Part shown: piece after piece, positions 32,821 through 44,959 of the stretch
How positions within the stretch are numbered: the stretch's first letter is position 1
Layout: each line of letters begins with the position of its first letter
From: Adiantum capillus-veneris
Lineage: Eukaryota > Streptophyta > Polypodiopsida > Polypodiales > Pteridaceae
DNA length: 64,000 nt
Direction: 5' to 3'
Assembly: GCA_014529385.2 (NCBI GenBank)
Contig: CM043950.1
Coordinates: 151,718,945-151,782,944, forward strand
Program-made: the position numbers and the translations under genes
Notes under the pieces: model-generated
The model's input: the letters and a program-made list of their open reading frames with translations, nothing else
The model's database searches: none
Told to the model about the DNA's origin: nothing

Positions 32821-34272
32821 TCAAAGCAAAAAGATAATCCTCAATTTGAAATCATCTATGTACACGTATAGAACAAAAGGATCGACAAGTTCGGCTTCGA
32901 CAAGCCTCTGGCTTAGCTTGCGAATGAGCGAAAAATCATTCACTCTGCTGAGCTGCTTCATGGCAATTACTGTGGTACTTCTATCAGGTAAGAAACCTTG
33001 GTCCAGCATCTCCAAAACTGCACGAATAGCCTCATCTGCATGTCCTCCATTGGCAAACCCTCCAAACAGAGCAGTATATGATGTTTTGTCTGGGACAGGG
33101 CCCTCTTCCTTCATTGTATTGAGAATAAGGCGTGTAGCATGTTGGTGGTTCCCATATGCACAAATCCCTAGCACAACATTGTAAAACTTTGAATGCACAC
33201 TCTTCCCCGTGAGCCTCAAACACCATAACGCACGCATCGCCTCCAGACCATCCCCAGCAACACAATACATAGCCAGTAGCTTCTGATATATTTTACTTGC
33301 ACCCTTCCCTTGGTGCTCTTCCAGAGCCCAGCTTGCAATTTGCTCTGCCTGCGCATGTAAACTCTTCTCATATCCCCGAATGGACTCCTTGTCTGAGTCT
33401 TCAAGGGCACCCACCATGCCTCTTTGTTGGTACGCCCGCAAATCACGCAATGTGCGTGTAAGCTGCTGCTGTTCAGCTATGGCAGCTAGTAAGGCGACAT
33501 TGTAGAGGCGAAAGGAAATCTTCGATGTGCGGGTTACACGCACACGTCTGGCAAGCTCCATCGCCTCTCGTTGGCCACTACTACGCAACATCCTCCACAT
33601 TAGTGCCACAAGAGTAGCTTGATCGTCGTCATCAGCAGTCATACAATTCAAAGCAAACTCTATGGCATCATCTTTGGATCCCCTGTCCCAGTAAGCACAT
33701 GCAAGCGCTTGAAGAATGTCCGGATCAGGTAGCAAGCCTACACATGTCATGTCCTGCAAAAGGCTTCTCACTTCTTCTACAGGGCTACCAGAGCTTACCA
33801 AATGCATGAGCCACTTGAACATGACAGACATCATGAGGTCACGGGCCTCCTCTCCTGCGCGGCCGGTACCCTGCATCCAGTCAAAGACCTCAAGAGCATA
33901 CCATGCGTCGCGGCCTGCTTGGGAGAAATAGAGAAGTATGAGCTGCAGATCTTGCGCTGAAAGGCGATCGCGCATGCCATCAAGAACTTCCTGTGGTTCC
34001 CTTACCATTACTTCCACTTCATAAATGGCAGCAGCTACCGTGGCATCAGGATCGCCATCAAAGGCGAAGCTGCAGAGTATCCTGCTCTTCCTCTTTGCCC
34101 ATTTGGGTTCCGTAGTGACAATTTTTGGCAGAGAGAGGCGAGCTGACAAGAGGAGAGCGCTGCCATATCTGCCGCTTCCATATCTGCAAAGTGACGATGA
34201 GAGATGGAGATGATGTGTCTGCATGCGCAAGCAGGCCTCCCTGAGCACGCAGGTGCTCTGCAAAACAGCCAT
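32821..34272 (-). CDS. Pentatricopeptide-repeat (PPR) protein, probably organelle-targeted
   Basis: ATG at 34,272; 483 codons without interruption. The first 70 or so residues are rich in Ser, Arg and Leu and poor in acidic residues, as in a chloroplast or mitochondrial transit peptide. The rest is helical. Typical degenerate 35-residue PPR repeats are clearest at about residues 362-430 (KFYNVVLGICAYGNHQHATR, then TSYTALFGGFANGGHADEAI). An upstream helical block (FSQAGRDAWYALEVFDWM, about residues 115-132) is conserved in some plant PPR proteins. PPR proteins bind organelle RNA in a sequence-specific way and act in its editing, splicing or stability. The last residues (YVYIDDFKLRIIFLL) do not look like a PPR end and may be intron read-through, with another exon at lower coordinates. 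No DYW or E domain is present. It is the only plausible host gene in the window. Confidence 0.85.
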   Translation of the reverse strand: MAVLQSTCVLREACLRMQTHHLHLSSSLCRYGSGRYGSALLLSARLSLPKIVTTEPKWAKRKSRILCSFAFDGDPDATVAAAIYEVEVMVREPQEVLDGMRDRLSAQDLQLILLYFSQAGRDAWYALEVFDWMQGTGRAGEEARDLMMSVMFKWLMHLVSSGSPVEEVRSLLQDMTCVGLLPDPDILQALACAYWDRGSKDDAIEFALNCMTADDDDQATLVALMWRMLRSSGQREAMELARRVRVTRTSKISFRLYNVALLAAIAEQQQLTRTLRDLRAYQQRGMVGALEDSDKESIRGYEKSLHAQAEQIASWALEEHQGKGASKIYQKLLAMYCVAGDGLEAMRALWCLRLTGKSVHSKFYNVVLGICAYGNHQHATRLILNTMKEEGPVPDKTSYTALFGGFANGGHADEAIRAVLEMLDQGFLPDRSTTVIAMKQLSRVNDFSLIRKLSQRLVEAELVDPFVLYVYIDDFKLRIIFLL

Positions 34273-34488
34273 CCGCGTGCCAACATCGCTAGTTCGGCTC
34301 CAGCAAGCCCGAGTCCAGGGCGTCCATTTTCGTGCGTGATTTGCAAAGTTCGAAGAAATGCAAGGTGGAGTCCAATGAGCCTCATCACCCTATTAAACTA
34401 GATATGCTTGGTTGGCCTTGTCGGATTTATTTTTGGACATTTCCATTATGAAAGAGTGTGGGTGTGTGTGCGCGTGTGCGCGCTCACA

Positions 34489-34492
<4 letters not shown>

Positions 34493-34531
<39 letters not shown>
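34493..34531. repeat. (CT)n microsatellite
   Basis: An almost perfect ct dinucleotide run between the PPR gene and the LINE, preceded by a short gt-rich stretch. Confidence 0.95.
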
Positions 34532-34532
<1 letters not shown>

Positions 34533-34673
34533 GCTTCAATCGAAGAGCACGAAGTCCTCTACGCATTGATGTAAAGACAAAAATTTTCAAAGTTATGGAA
34601 GGCGTTTCTGTAGCAACATTTTCGAAGTGAACAAGTTCAACAAAATTGATTCTCATCTCCTATTTTACATACA

Positions 34674-35624
34674 ATGTCTTCCGGCACTCGCAAGGGTTCT
34701 TCTTCTTCAACAAGGTCCACAACCATTGTGGAAAATGATCCAAAATCTCCTAAGTGTGGAGATAGCAACACAACCACTCAACCAACGACATCGGAAACCA
34801 TGATCATGGCGTACTTGGTATCATTGCAAGAGACCGTAAACAAACAAGGCGAAGACTTACGAGCACTTGCAATGGAGAATGGCACACTAAGGATACTTGT
34901 GGTTGAGAATGAGAATCTCAAGAGGACACTTGAGATGCAAACAACACGTTTGATGCAACTTGAAGAGGAAGTCAAGGAATGTAAACGCTCTCTTGTGGAC
35001 TTGAATGCTTTGAAGGAGCGGATGAGCAAAGTAGAGCATGACCATGTATTGAAAGAGGAGAAATTTGACACTATGAGTCGGGATGTATGCGACATGAAAA
35101 ATGTATGCACAAACAAGTCTTGGGCTGATGTATGTGGTAGCAATGTGGTTTCTAATTCCTCACTCATGCAAGCTATGGTTCAAACAAAGAATGTTGAGAA
35201 TGTGGATGTGGAGGAGTTGAAGGAACGAGAGCGACATTCCAAGAACATTGTTATTCATGGAATTCCCGAAGAGAAGTTAGAGACACCTCCTTCTCTTGCC
35301 ATTGTTATTGAAGATTTCTTCAAAACCCACTTTGGCATGTCCGGAGTTATGGTCTATGGAGCACATAGAGTGGGGAAGCAAGGAGCTCCTCGCTCGGGAG
35401 AACGGCCAATTGTATGCACCATGCCGGATGAGACCAAGCGAAAGATTATCCTTGATAATAGTTGGATCTATTTGAGGGATACAAAATGTTTTGTATGTGA
35501 AGATCGCACTATTAAGCAACAAAATATGCGTCGCAAGGCATATGAGGAAAAGAATAATAAAAACAAGGAGATCTCTCATGAAGAAAATGTGCCCAAGGAG
35601 GAGACAAGTCTCTCAAGCAAATAG
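34674..35624 (+). CDS. LINE ORF1 (RNA-binding, coiled-coil protein)
   Basis: ATG at 34,674 and 316 codons. A Ser/Thr-rich N-terminus is followed by a coiled coil (about residues 45-130, with many Glu/Lys/Leu heptads). An RRM-like core then starts with SKNIVIHGIPEE at about residue 186, with GAHRVGKQ further on, as in L1-type ORF1 proteins, and the protein ends in a basic tail (RRKAYEEKNNKNKE). Such proteins coat LINE RNA and help strand transfer. The stop TAG at 35,622-35,624 is followed in the same frame by ORF2, with no ATG between them. Confidence 0.88.
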   Translation: MSSGTRKGSSSSTRSTTIVENDPKSPKCGDSNTTTQPTTSETMIMAYLVSLQETVNKQGEDLRALAMENGTLRILVVENENLKRTLEMQTTRLMQLEEEVKECKRSLVDLNALKERMSKVEHDHVLKEEKFDTMSRDVCDMKNVCTNKSWADVCGSNVVSNSSLMQAMVQTKNVENVDVEELKERERHSKNIVIHGIPEEKLETPPSLAIVIEDFFKTHFGMSGVMVYGAHRVGKQGAPRSGERPIVCTMPDETKRKIILDNSWIYLRDTKCFVCEDRTIKQQNMRRKAYEEKNNKNKEISHEENVPKEETSLSSK

Positions 35625-38600
35625 GGATGTGTGACCTATGAGACCGAGTTACAATTGAAAATATGCTTTTGGAATTGTAATGGATACCCATGGAATGCGG
35701 GGGTTGGCATTGATGAACTAACAAGCAAAGCCGATGTTGTACTTCTTGTTGAAACTTGGGAGCATGATACACAAAGGATTAACGGCTTGGAGGATTACAA
35801 TGTACATTCATTGATGTGGTCAAAGAATCTCAAGCAACGAAGAGGACAAGGAGGGTTAGCATGTATGGTTAAGAAAGGATTGGAAGATTTTGTATCAATT
35901 GTGAAAGATGACAAGTACAAACGTTATGTATGGCTGAAAATTATGACACCAAAAAGAGCACCCATTTTTGTAGCCGGTTGCTACATTCCTCATCATGATT
36001 CTCCCTTTTATGATTGCATGGATAGAGATCAACCATTTTCTGATTTGGAAGAGGACATTGCTTATTTCAAAGGTGAAGGTGATGTTATTGTATTTGGGGA
36101 TATGAATGCTCGTACAAAAACATTGCAACATGATACTCGACAATTTGATATGCCATACATTTCAAGGGAGTTGGAGGAAGTTCACTTGTATGATCGTACT
36201 TCAATGGATGAGAAAGAGCCGGATCATTATGGAAAGTTACTTTTACATATGTGTAATAGCACCAGTATGCTCATTGCCAATGGTGTATCTTTGTGGAGTG
36301 GAACCAATGGATTTACATGTAGAAGACATAATGGGGATAGTGTGATTGACTATATGCTACTCTCTGAAGCCATCATGTATCGCATAAAGAGTTTTATGTT
36401 TGGTCAATGGACCCCGGAGTCCGACCATCGCATCTTTCATGTGGAGAAGCAACTAAGCATGATAATCTCAGCCAAAGGAAAGAGAAGTTATCACTATGTA
36501 TGGATTTCAAACGGGCACCAATGTACATTGAAATGGTTGAGAAAAAATTATGGATGACAAAGCTTCAATGTGATGCACCATTGGAAACTAAATGGGAAGC
36601 TTTCAAGAAAGCTATTTGTTCTTGTGCGGAAGAATGCTTTGCCATAAAGCATCTCCATGGTATCAACAAAGATAGATCACGCAAAAGGTGGTTTGATAAA
36701 GAATGTCAAGATGCTCGAAAGTCCTTGATAAAGCTTGATGCAACTATGGACAAAGACAACTATCAAAGTCATTTGCATACATACAAGGCATTGATTCAAA
36801 AGAAGAGAAGAAGATGGGAAGTAAAGCAACAAGAATTTCAAGTCCAAGAAAAGGCACATGCATGTGGAAGATTTTGGAGAAACTTGAGAGGCAAGCGGGT
36901 TGAGAATTTTGGTAACTTGAGTCTAGTGGATATGTACACACATTGTAGGCAATTATATGAGCAAGAAAATACTGAAAAAATGTCATTTTATGGTTCACTC
37001 CCATGTATGCCGTCTTTTTTTACTATTGAGGATGTATGCAGTGGGCTTGAAAAGTTGGCCACTCGCAAAGCGGGAGATCTTCAAGGTATCAAGCCGGAGA
37101 TGATCAAATGGACGGGAGATTTTACCCATGAGTGGATGTGTGATATGTTCAACCTTGCACTTCAACATGGTATGCCTTATGATTGGAGTACTAATTGGGT
37201 TAAGCCTTTGCATAAAGGAGGGGATGTAAAGAATGTAAGCAACTACCGGACTATAATGATTGGGTCTCTTATGGCAAAGTTGTTTGGGTGCATAATGGAG
37301 ATGAAATTGAGTGATTGGGCTGAAGAGAATGACAAGCATGCAAAGGGACAAGCGGGTTTTCGTCGATGCCATAGCACCATTGATCATCTTGGCACTCTTC
37401 GTGTTCTCATGGAGGAAAGTCGGTTGAAAGGCAAGCGATTGTATTGTTGTTTTGTGGACTTTAAGAAAGCCTTTGATATGATTCCACGTAACAATTTGTG
37501 GAGAAGGATGGAAGAACTCCAAGTTCCAAGTGAGTTTATGCTTGCGGTTTCTCGAATCTATGAGAAGGTGATTTGTCAATTGCGCATGGGAAGAGAAATT
37601 TCAGAAATTTTTGTAAGCACTATTGGGGTTAAACAAGGATGTCCATTGTCACCAACTCTCTTTGGTCTATGCATCGATCAATTGGAACAAATGGTACTTG
37701 ACTTTATGCAAGAAGAAGGCATTGAAGAGGTCACTATTTGCAATGCGGTAATCATGCTTTTGTTGTATGCGGATGATGTAGTGCTTTTAGCACACACTTT
37801 AGAAGATGCACAAAAGCTTATGGTTGTCCTTGAGAACTTTTGCTTGCATAGTGGGCTGATTGTAAATGAATCCAAAACAAAGGTTACGCTTGTGAAAACC
37901 AACCATAAGGAGAAGCCATGCATTGTGTACAACAACGAGACACTTGAAGTTGTTGAGAGCTTTAAGTACCTTGGCCTTGAGGTTCCATCCAATCACAAGT
38001 GGCATGAATGTGCTATGCGTCGTTTGGAAGCGAGAAAGAGAGCATATTATGCATTTGAGAACATGTGTAATGCGGGAAACATCAAGTGTTGGGTTCTCAA
38101 GAAATATCTTTTTGATGCATTGGTGACACCGGTTCTTCTTTATGGAGTTGAAGTGTGGGGCAGGAGCATCTCAAAGTCTACTTGGAAAGAGTTTGAGAAT
38201 GTCCAAAAGCATTTTCTTACAAACTTTCTCCAAGTTAAGACACAAACACCATATATGCTCCTCCTTCTTGAGTCGGGATCTCTTCCAATTGAGGTTATGG
38301 GCATGGAAAGGGTTGTGGAGTACATGATAAAGATGCGTCAAAACCCCTCACATCGACTTCCTACAATTGCATGGGAAGCAAGCAAAAAAGTTCAAAAGAC
38401 GCATAAAAGCAAGATCTTGAGCACGGGATGGATGCAAGACATAAAGAAGTGGTTTGGGAGATGGGATGCATTACACTTGCTACATGATGCTTCAATTGAC
38501 TCTCAAGTGAATGAATCTTTTCTACAACGCCAATGTATTACGGCTTGGGAGAAATCCGGTGGGTCACGCTTCATACATTACACCACCTATATTGCCCCCA

Positions 38601-39010
38601 ACTACAAAACCATGTTCTTCGCTGAGAGAGGAAACCGTACTCACACTTACATGGTTGAGCCTATTCCCTTGTCTGCGATACGCACTATCGCAGCAATTCG
38701 GCTTAGCTCCCATTTCCTTCGATGCGAGATAGGGCGTTGGGACAATGGAGAAGAGTCAAATCGATTGTGCACATTATGCTCACTGCAAGTTCGAGAGTCT
38801 GAGTACCACACACTACTAGAGTGCTCAGCTTTTGATCACATCCTAACTTGCTTCTCTCACATTTTCAGCCATAACTTAGACCTACACACTTTCCTCTCCC
38901 AGCCAAAGTGTGGGCTCTCCATTGCGACTCTCATCACTACAATTTTGGAGCATCGAGAGTCACTCATCAGCCATACACATACTACATCACATGTAACTTT
39001 GGTCCCATAG
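35625..39010 (+). pseudogene. LINE ORF2 (APE endonuclease and reverse transcriptase), one frameshift
   Basis: This continues the ORF1 frame after one TAG. It opens with the AP-endonuclease domain: WNCNG, VETW, FGDMNAR near 36,100 and PESDHR near 36,418, all catalytic positions present. At about 36,420-36,530 the frame shifts by one base into a second open frame reaching 39,010. That frame carries the reverse transcriptase: RKAGDLQGIKPEMIK, KGQAGFRRCHSTIDH, FVDFKKAFDMIPRNN, GVKQGCPLSPTLF and the active site LLYADDVVLL near 37,765. A C-terminal Cys-His knuckle (CTLCSLQ ... HTLLEC) lies near 38,770-38,830. Together these nick target DNA and copy the element RNA into it. The first in-frame ATG comes only about 60 codons in, after the first endonuclease residues. 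The single frameshift makes this copy probably dead, but it is otherwise well preserved. Confidence 0.9.
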
Positions 39011-39041
39011 GTCATATTTGACCTCCGAGGACGATAATAAA

Positions 39042-39458
<417 letters not shown>

Positions 39459-39460
<2 letters not shown>

Positions 39461-39678
39461 TTATGCAAGCCGCAATGAGGCAAAAATTGCATTGCTATGT
39501 AAAGAGCTGGAGTCAAAGATTATGCATGAGGAAGATGATATGGACACTTTCCTTGCTGGTGTCAAGGATATTAATGAGCAACTTACTTCTGTAGGTGAAG
39601 TCATTTCAGACAGTTCCCTTGGGCAGACTATTCTTGATGCCTTACCATATTTTCACCGGACTTTTGCTAGTACTTGGA

Positions 39679-39680
<2 letters not shown>
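39459..39680 (+). pseudogene. Copia gag fragment between two microsatellites
   Basis: The frame reads [19 protein letters not shown] followed by MDTFLAGVKDINEQL and ILDALPYFHRTFASTW, typical of the copia gag UBN2-type region. It begins directly after (ca)n and ends directly in (ct)n. The rest of the element is absent here. It may derive from the same family as the copia remnant at 59-62 kb, which lacks this part. Confidence 0.75.
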
Positions 39681-39768
<88 letters not shown>

Positions 39769-39902
39769 CTCCATTAACATGTCAAATCTATAGTATCTAT
39801 ACTATTATAAAAGGGGGAGGGATCCCCCCCCTGCCACATGGCATGAGCTCCTTCATCCGGCCTATGTCCCCTCCTCCTTCGGTGAGACAGTGGACTGAGC
39901 AC

Positions 39903-39951
<49 letters not shown>
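39681..39951. repeat. (CT)n and (TA)n, Helitron-like terminus copy 2, (GA)n
   Basis: (ct)n about 39,680-39,730, short (ta)n to about 39,763, the second copy of the duplicated segment 39,764-39,905 (terminus at 39,796), and (ga)n 39,906-39,951. The layout repeats that of copy 1 with different microsatellites. Confidence 0.9.
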
Positions 39952-39952
<1 letters not shown>

Positions 39953-40559
39953 CAGCCGAATAATCGCTCAATTTATTACAGCATGAAAAATTGCCTTCTT
40001 GATTCCATTGTGAAGTCTTCACCTTGTTTGATGCTAAAAATAGATTGTCATTGGAGGTAGCAACAAGTGATAAAATCACAAGGCCTCCCATCTAACTATT
40101 GGGTTAAGCATGTTGGCGCCACAAATTATCTAAGTTTGGAAAACTTAACATGATTGATAAGCATAACTGTCAAAGTTAGAAGGTCGTCTTCTCTCTTTAT
40201 CTTTTAAGCCACCACCAACGCTCTGTGGCCAACATAGCAGTAGCTTTCATTCAATAGGGCGACCCAAAGTGTAGTTGCTTTCCCCAAATCTAGGATCTCT
40301 ACTATTATAGTTGGTAATGAGTGGTTGCTAGACCTTGCTCATGACCCCTCCTTGCTTGTCCCTACCATGCTCAATGTCTACATTGCCGCATGAAAACCAC
40401 TCCATCGCTCTCTAATCTAAGCTTGAGTGCCATCAAGGTCTCCACCACCCATGCTTTTAGTGTGCTTAGCATCAGCTTCCCACCTTCCGCCCTGCAATTT
40501 AACCTCGGTTTGCTCCCCATGCTTATCGCCATCTTGACCTCTTTAGAGCTAACAAGGTC
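39952..40559. other. Noncoding stretch
   Basis: No gene recognised. Open frames at about 40,371-40,577 on both strands have no recognisable family. Confidence 0.4.
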
Positions 40560-40971
40560 CTTCTTCATGGTCAACAATGTGCGTTATCGGACTGGAGTGT
40601 CAATTCAAGCCTCGAAAAGAATAGAATCGGCTGCAACCATGGAGGCACAAATTGTTCAGCACATTGTAGTGAAGGCAGGCATGCATGAAAAATTCATGGT
40701 GGAGACATCTTCTTCCCAAGTCCGGGGAGAGAGGTATGAAGTTCATGTTTCCAGCAACCCGATGTGTACATGTGGAGACTTTGTGGAACCATTGGCGCAA
40801 AGCAAACCATATATGGCCTCCAAGCATATTTACTACATCTTCCTTCGCTATTTTGGCTTGGATTTGAACCACAATATGTTTATCCATCAGAGCAAGCTGG
40901 CTCGGTCTCTACAACCCGCTACCACCATAGCCAGTTTGGCTTTTTTACATAAAATTGGCCAAGTTATTTGA
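40560..40971 (+). pseudogene. SWIM-type zinc-finger fragment
   Basis: The frame ending at 40,971 holds RGERYEVHVSSNPMCTCGDF, then ASKHIYYIFLRYFGLDLN. This is the layout of a SWIM zinc finger (CxC, then CxH, followed by a helix), which in plants occurs in MULE transposases, FAR1-like proteins and some ubiquitin ligases. The third zinc ligand, normally Cys two residues before the His (the CKH motif), is Ser here, so zinc binding is likely lost. Upstream sequence in the frame looks unrelated. It is a short remnant of a transposase or host gene. Confidence 0.55.
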
Positions 40972-41236
40972 TTATGGGGCATGCACACTCGTGCACACAT
41001 CCGCAAGTAGTTGGTAACTCAAGGAGCCTTTGTACTCACAATTCGAGGAGAAGTTTGGAGGTTTGAAAACTCTACGAGAGTGGGAATCCTCCGAGGAAAA
41101 AATTATGTGCAATTTATAAAAGTAGCCATCATCAATGGAAAAATCCTTCCATCACTTAAGCTCTTCCTGAGTAGGGATGGAGCTCTGTGTGTTGGAGTTT
41201 TTATCTGCGCGTGCAGAGGCATGTTGATCTAGCTGT

Positions 41237-44167
41237 TTAGAGACATGTGAGTGTGAGGGATCCGTTTTTAAAACTGCTTTGGGCTTCTTCCCAAGAAAAG
41301 GTCTTACCTTTTTCCTTAAGTTGATCCGTCATAGGAACAGTGATTTTGGCATAGTCACGGATATACTGTCGATAAAATCCAGCCATGCCTAAAAATATTT
41401 GAAGCTCCTCAACCGTGTTGGGATGTGGCCATCGAAGAATGGCAGCGACCTTGTCAGTGTCCATCTTGATGCCAGAATAAGAGATCACATGACCGAGGTA
41501 ATGTATCTCTGTTTTAAAGAAATCGCACTTGCTTTGCTTAGCATACAACGCGTGAGCTCGTAGTTGTTTAAACACTAATCGTAAGTGTTCTATGTGTTCA
41601 TCTTTAGTCTTACTGTAAATGAGAATGTCATCAAGGAAAACCACAACAAATTTTCCAAGATAGGGACGTAAGACACTATCCATGAGTGTCATAAATGTAG
41701 CTGGAGCATTGGTTAGACCAAAAGGCATAACCAAAAATTCAAAATCCCCGAACCGTGTTCTAAAGGCAATTTTGGAGATATCTTGCAGTAGGATGCGTAC
41801 CTGGTGGTATCCTTAATGAAGGTCTATCTCTGTATAGTATCTTGCCCCGTGGAGTTGACCAAACAACTTATCCACTCGAGGGAGAGGATACTTGTTCTTG
41901 ATGGTTATCGCATTTAATCCGCGATAATCTACGCACATGCTCATAGTACCATCTTTCTTTTTTACCAATAGAATTGGTGATGCCCAAGGCGAAGTGCTAA
42001 GTCTAATGAAACCACGAGCGAGGTAGTCAGCCAACTAACTCTCAACCTCCTTGGCTTCTTTATCACTCATACGATAAGGTGGTTTACTCACTGGTTTAGT
42101 GTCTGGCAAGACATCTATGCCATGCGGCACATCACGTTTAGGGGGTAAACCCGGTGGTAAATGACTTGACAACGCATCACTATACTCCGTGAGTAAGTGA
42201 GTCAGCTTTTGTCATGCAAAAGGAGAAAGTAAACTAGAGTTATGCTGGGATGGAGAATCTTGTAATTCCTGTAATGTTTGCTTTACAACAGTTGCACATT
42301 GCTCTATAGAATTAAAATTGACAGCACTTTGCTCGTTAGATTTGTTACACTTTGTTTATTAGTAGAATTCATTTCACTTTGCATACCATTACTAAAATTC
42401 ACCGCACTTTGAATTCACAAGACTTGGAGACAAGCAGTAACACAAAAAGACTTCATCTATTAAATCTACTTTCTGAAAAATAGAAAGCTCTGCTCTACAT
42501 ATAAGAGGTGCAGATGGTATATTTTTCTCACCAAGCAAAAGCACATGTTTGCCATTGGCCATAAATGATAGGAGTTGTGTTCATAACTAGTGTGCAATGT
42601 GTTTCCTAAACCATGCAACCACTCCCGTCCTAAAACTACATCAACACGGTCCATGTTCATAACTTGGAAGTCAAGGGTCATCATATGATCTTGAACAATA
42701 AGCTCAACCCCTTGAACTATCGTGTCCCATACTTCTTTATCATTCCCAGACATCTGCTCCACCACATACTTGTGAGAGCAGGGAGTCTGTGTAAGTTTCA
42801 ATTTCTTGACTAGCTTATAGTTTAAGAAGTTATGAGTTGCACCATCATCCACTAAAATACGAACATGTTGTCCATTAATAGTTCCATGCATGCAAATCAA
42901 ATCATGGGGGCCAAAGGTGGGCGGCCACATTGAAGCAGGCACACAACACTTGTGCTTTTCGTCCATATGAAGAACCTCTATAGCACAATATTTAGGAGAT
43001 GAATCTAATGTGAGGCGTTGCACCGTGTGCATGGCCTTTTCTTTGCTTTGCAAAAGAGGACAATCTTTCTTGTTATGTTCGTCCGAAAGACATCTAAAAC
43101 ACAAATTGTGTTTCTTTGCACACTCAAAATCAGCAGTGCTGAGAGAGTCACGCGGAGTATCTTGTGATTGCTTAGTCTTCTTAGCCTCTTGTGGGCGTGG
43201 AGAGGTAGATTGTCTCTTATTCCTCTTGGAAGGTGTGGGAAATCTACCTCGCCATTGGCTCTTAGCCACATTGCTCTTAGCAAAAGTATTCTTAGAGTAG
43301 GGAACATTTCCTTTCCTCTCTTGGTTATCATCATATCTTTGGGCATGATTGATGGCTTCTTCCAAAGTTTTTGGATATTCGGTCTTGACATGAAGACAAT
43401 AGTCTTTGTCAAGACCCCTATTAAAACCCCGTACCTTTTGGAATTCATCTAGACCTTCTAGTTTTAATATGATTTTCCGAGACTTTGAAAGGTATTGTGT
43501 AAGAGAGAGGCCAAACATGCGGCATGCATCCCATGCTAGCCAATTCTTATCTTCTTCATTGGAGTCCAAAAACTCTTTGGAGAAAGAAGCTTGAAACGCA
43601 GCCCAAGACGGAGGACGGGCATCTATTGGAAATGTCATACACCACTTATAGGCCTTGCCTTTAAGAGAAAGACTTGTTTCAAGAGCCATCTTTATATCCG
43701 GGGTGTGTCTCAATCTATGAATATCACTCCATTTGTGTAAGAACGTATTGACCGCATCCTTGTTGCGATCACGCTCTTCCCCATGAAACTCAAGAATGGT
43801 GATATTCTTAAGTAATGCATTGCTACCTTCTGCATCTTCTGCAGCACTTGTCTCTAGGGCCTCCTTGAGTTGTGCGAGCTTGGTTTCCTTGAGCCGTACC
43901 ACTTGTGGCTCCTTGAGTTGTCTGTGAATTCATAAATTTCACAAGTAACTCCGTAAGATTGGTAACATTTGCATTGAGTGCAGAGAGGTTGCTTTCAAGT
44001 ACGCTTTGATGATGTTCCAAAGTCTTGAAAGAAGCCATATCTACAAGCCCATGATCTCCTAGATCATCATCATCATGCATATTAGTGTCAGCAGCACCCA
44101 TGGTGCCCTGATTTTGATATACGTGCTCAAAATCAAACGTGTGTGTAGGTGGGATATCCTCACTGGC
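41237..44167 (-). pseudogene. Ty3/gypsy gag-protease-RT remnant (minus strand)
   Basis: ATG at 44,167 (MASEDIPPTHTF) opens the gag N-terminus. A frameshift near 43,870 leads to a long frame (43,902-42,466) with the gag domain, a CCHC knuckle (CFRCLSDEHNKKDC near 43,090) and the protease motif DDGATHNF near 42,850. After several stops reverse transcriptase follows: [20 protein letters not shown] near 41,950, then VMPFGLTNAPATF and VVFLDDILIYS, where the FLDD active site is intact, near 41,650. TAG near 42,035 and TAA near 41,813 break the frame. RNase H, integrase and the left LTR are missing: the element stops at about 41,237. It is the same family as the remnant at the left edge (1-1,930). 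Confidence 0.92.
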
Positions 44168-44959
44168 CATGGTAAACACACACTAATGCAAAGAGAGAAA
44201 AAAAAAACGAGAACTTGTACCTTGAGAAATTGAAGTCTTTGTGTTTTGTATACTCCACGATTTGTGTTGCATGCTAACCTCGTCTTGTGGGAATTTGAGC
44301 GCTTCACTTGTCGTTCGTTGTAAGAACACCTTTGATGATTCTTCACAAAAACCCGTTGTTTTTGTGAAGGCTTTTGTTCACGTTGAAGCTACCTCCTTGA
44401 GGAAAAAAGAATTTATGGAGGAAAACTTGCCTTCCTCCAAGAAGTGACAAGGAAGGGTGAAGCTACTTCCTTGAAGTTTGAAGCTTTCCCTTTCCTTCTA
44501 GTTTTACTTTCAACACAAGTAGGATATCTTTCCTTGTTGTGTATAACAAGGGTCAATAGTTTGATGGTAAAGTGTTGGCCTCTTACCCTCATGGGGTGGG
44601 TTCAACCCTCCTTCATGCAAGGGTTAAGCCGGCCTTCCTATGCGTGTAGCCAACAGTGCAAACGAAAACCTTCGGAGCTTCGCTGCCGTCGAGTTTTCCT
44701 TGGTCGCCCGCCTTGGTCGTACAATGTGGAGGGCATAGATGGGCGGCCGCGGTTGGCTGTCCGCGCGTTGTTCACTCGAAGAACTATGTCTCCTTCTTTT
44801 TACTGCACAACGGAGACATCGTTGTCTGCAAAACGTGGGAGAGAAGCAGAACGTTGCACGCACATGCAACCCGCTTTTCGCCTCCTCCCAAAAATAGCTG
44901 AGATACCAGTGAAAGGGCGATGGTAATGCGTGTGCTAGTCTCCACCCAACCGTACTATC
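44168..44959. other. Spacer between the gypsy remnant and the copia element
   Basis: No gene. It contains a tRNA-like block (listed separately). Its right end, ...ccgtactatc, was joined to ttatagcctcccc at 59,299 before the copia element inserted. Confidence 0.5.
44549..44612 (+). ncRNA. tRNA-like sequence, possible SINE head
   Basis: The text tttgatggtaaagtgttgg resembles a Pol III A box. About 45 bp later ggttcaaccct (44,599-44,609) matches the B box consensus. A CTCTTAC loop lies between them, as in Lys-tRNA with anticodon CTT. Stems are imperfect, so a working tRNA is unlikely. A tRNA-derived SINE or tRNA pseudogene is the better reading. No A-rich tail or target duplication was identified. 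Confidence 0.4.
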
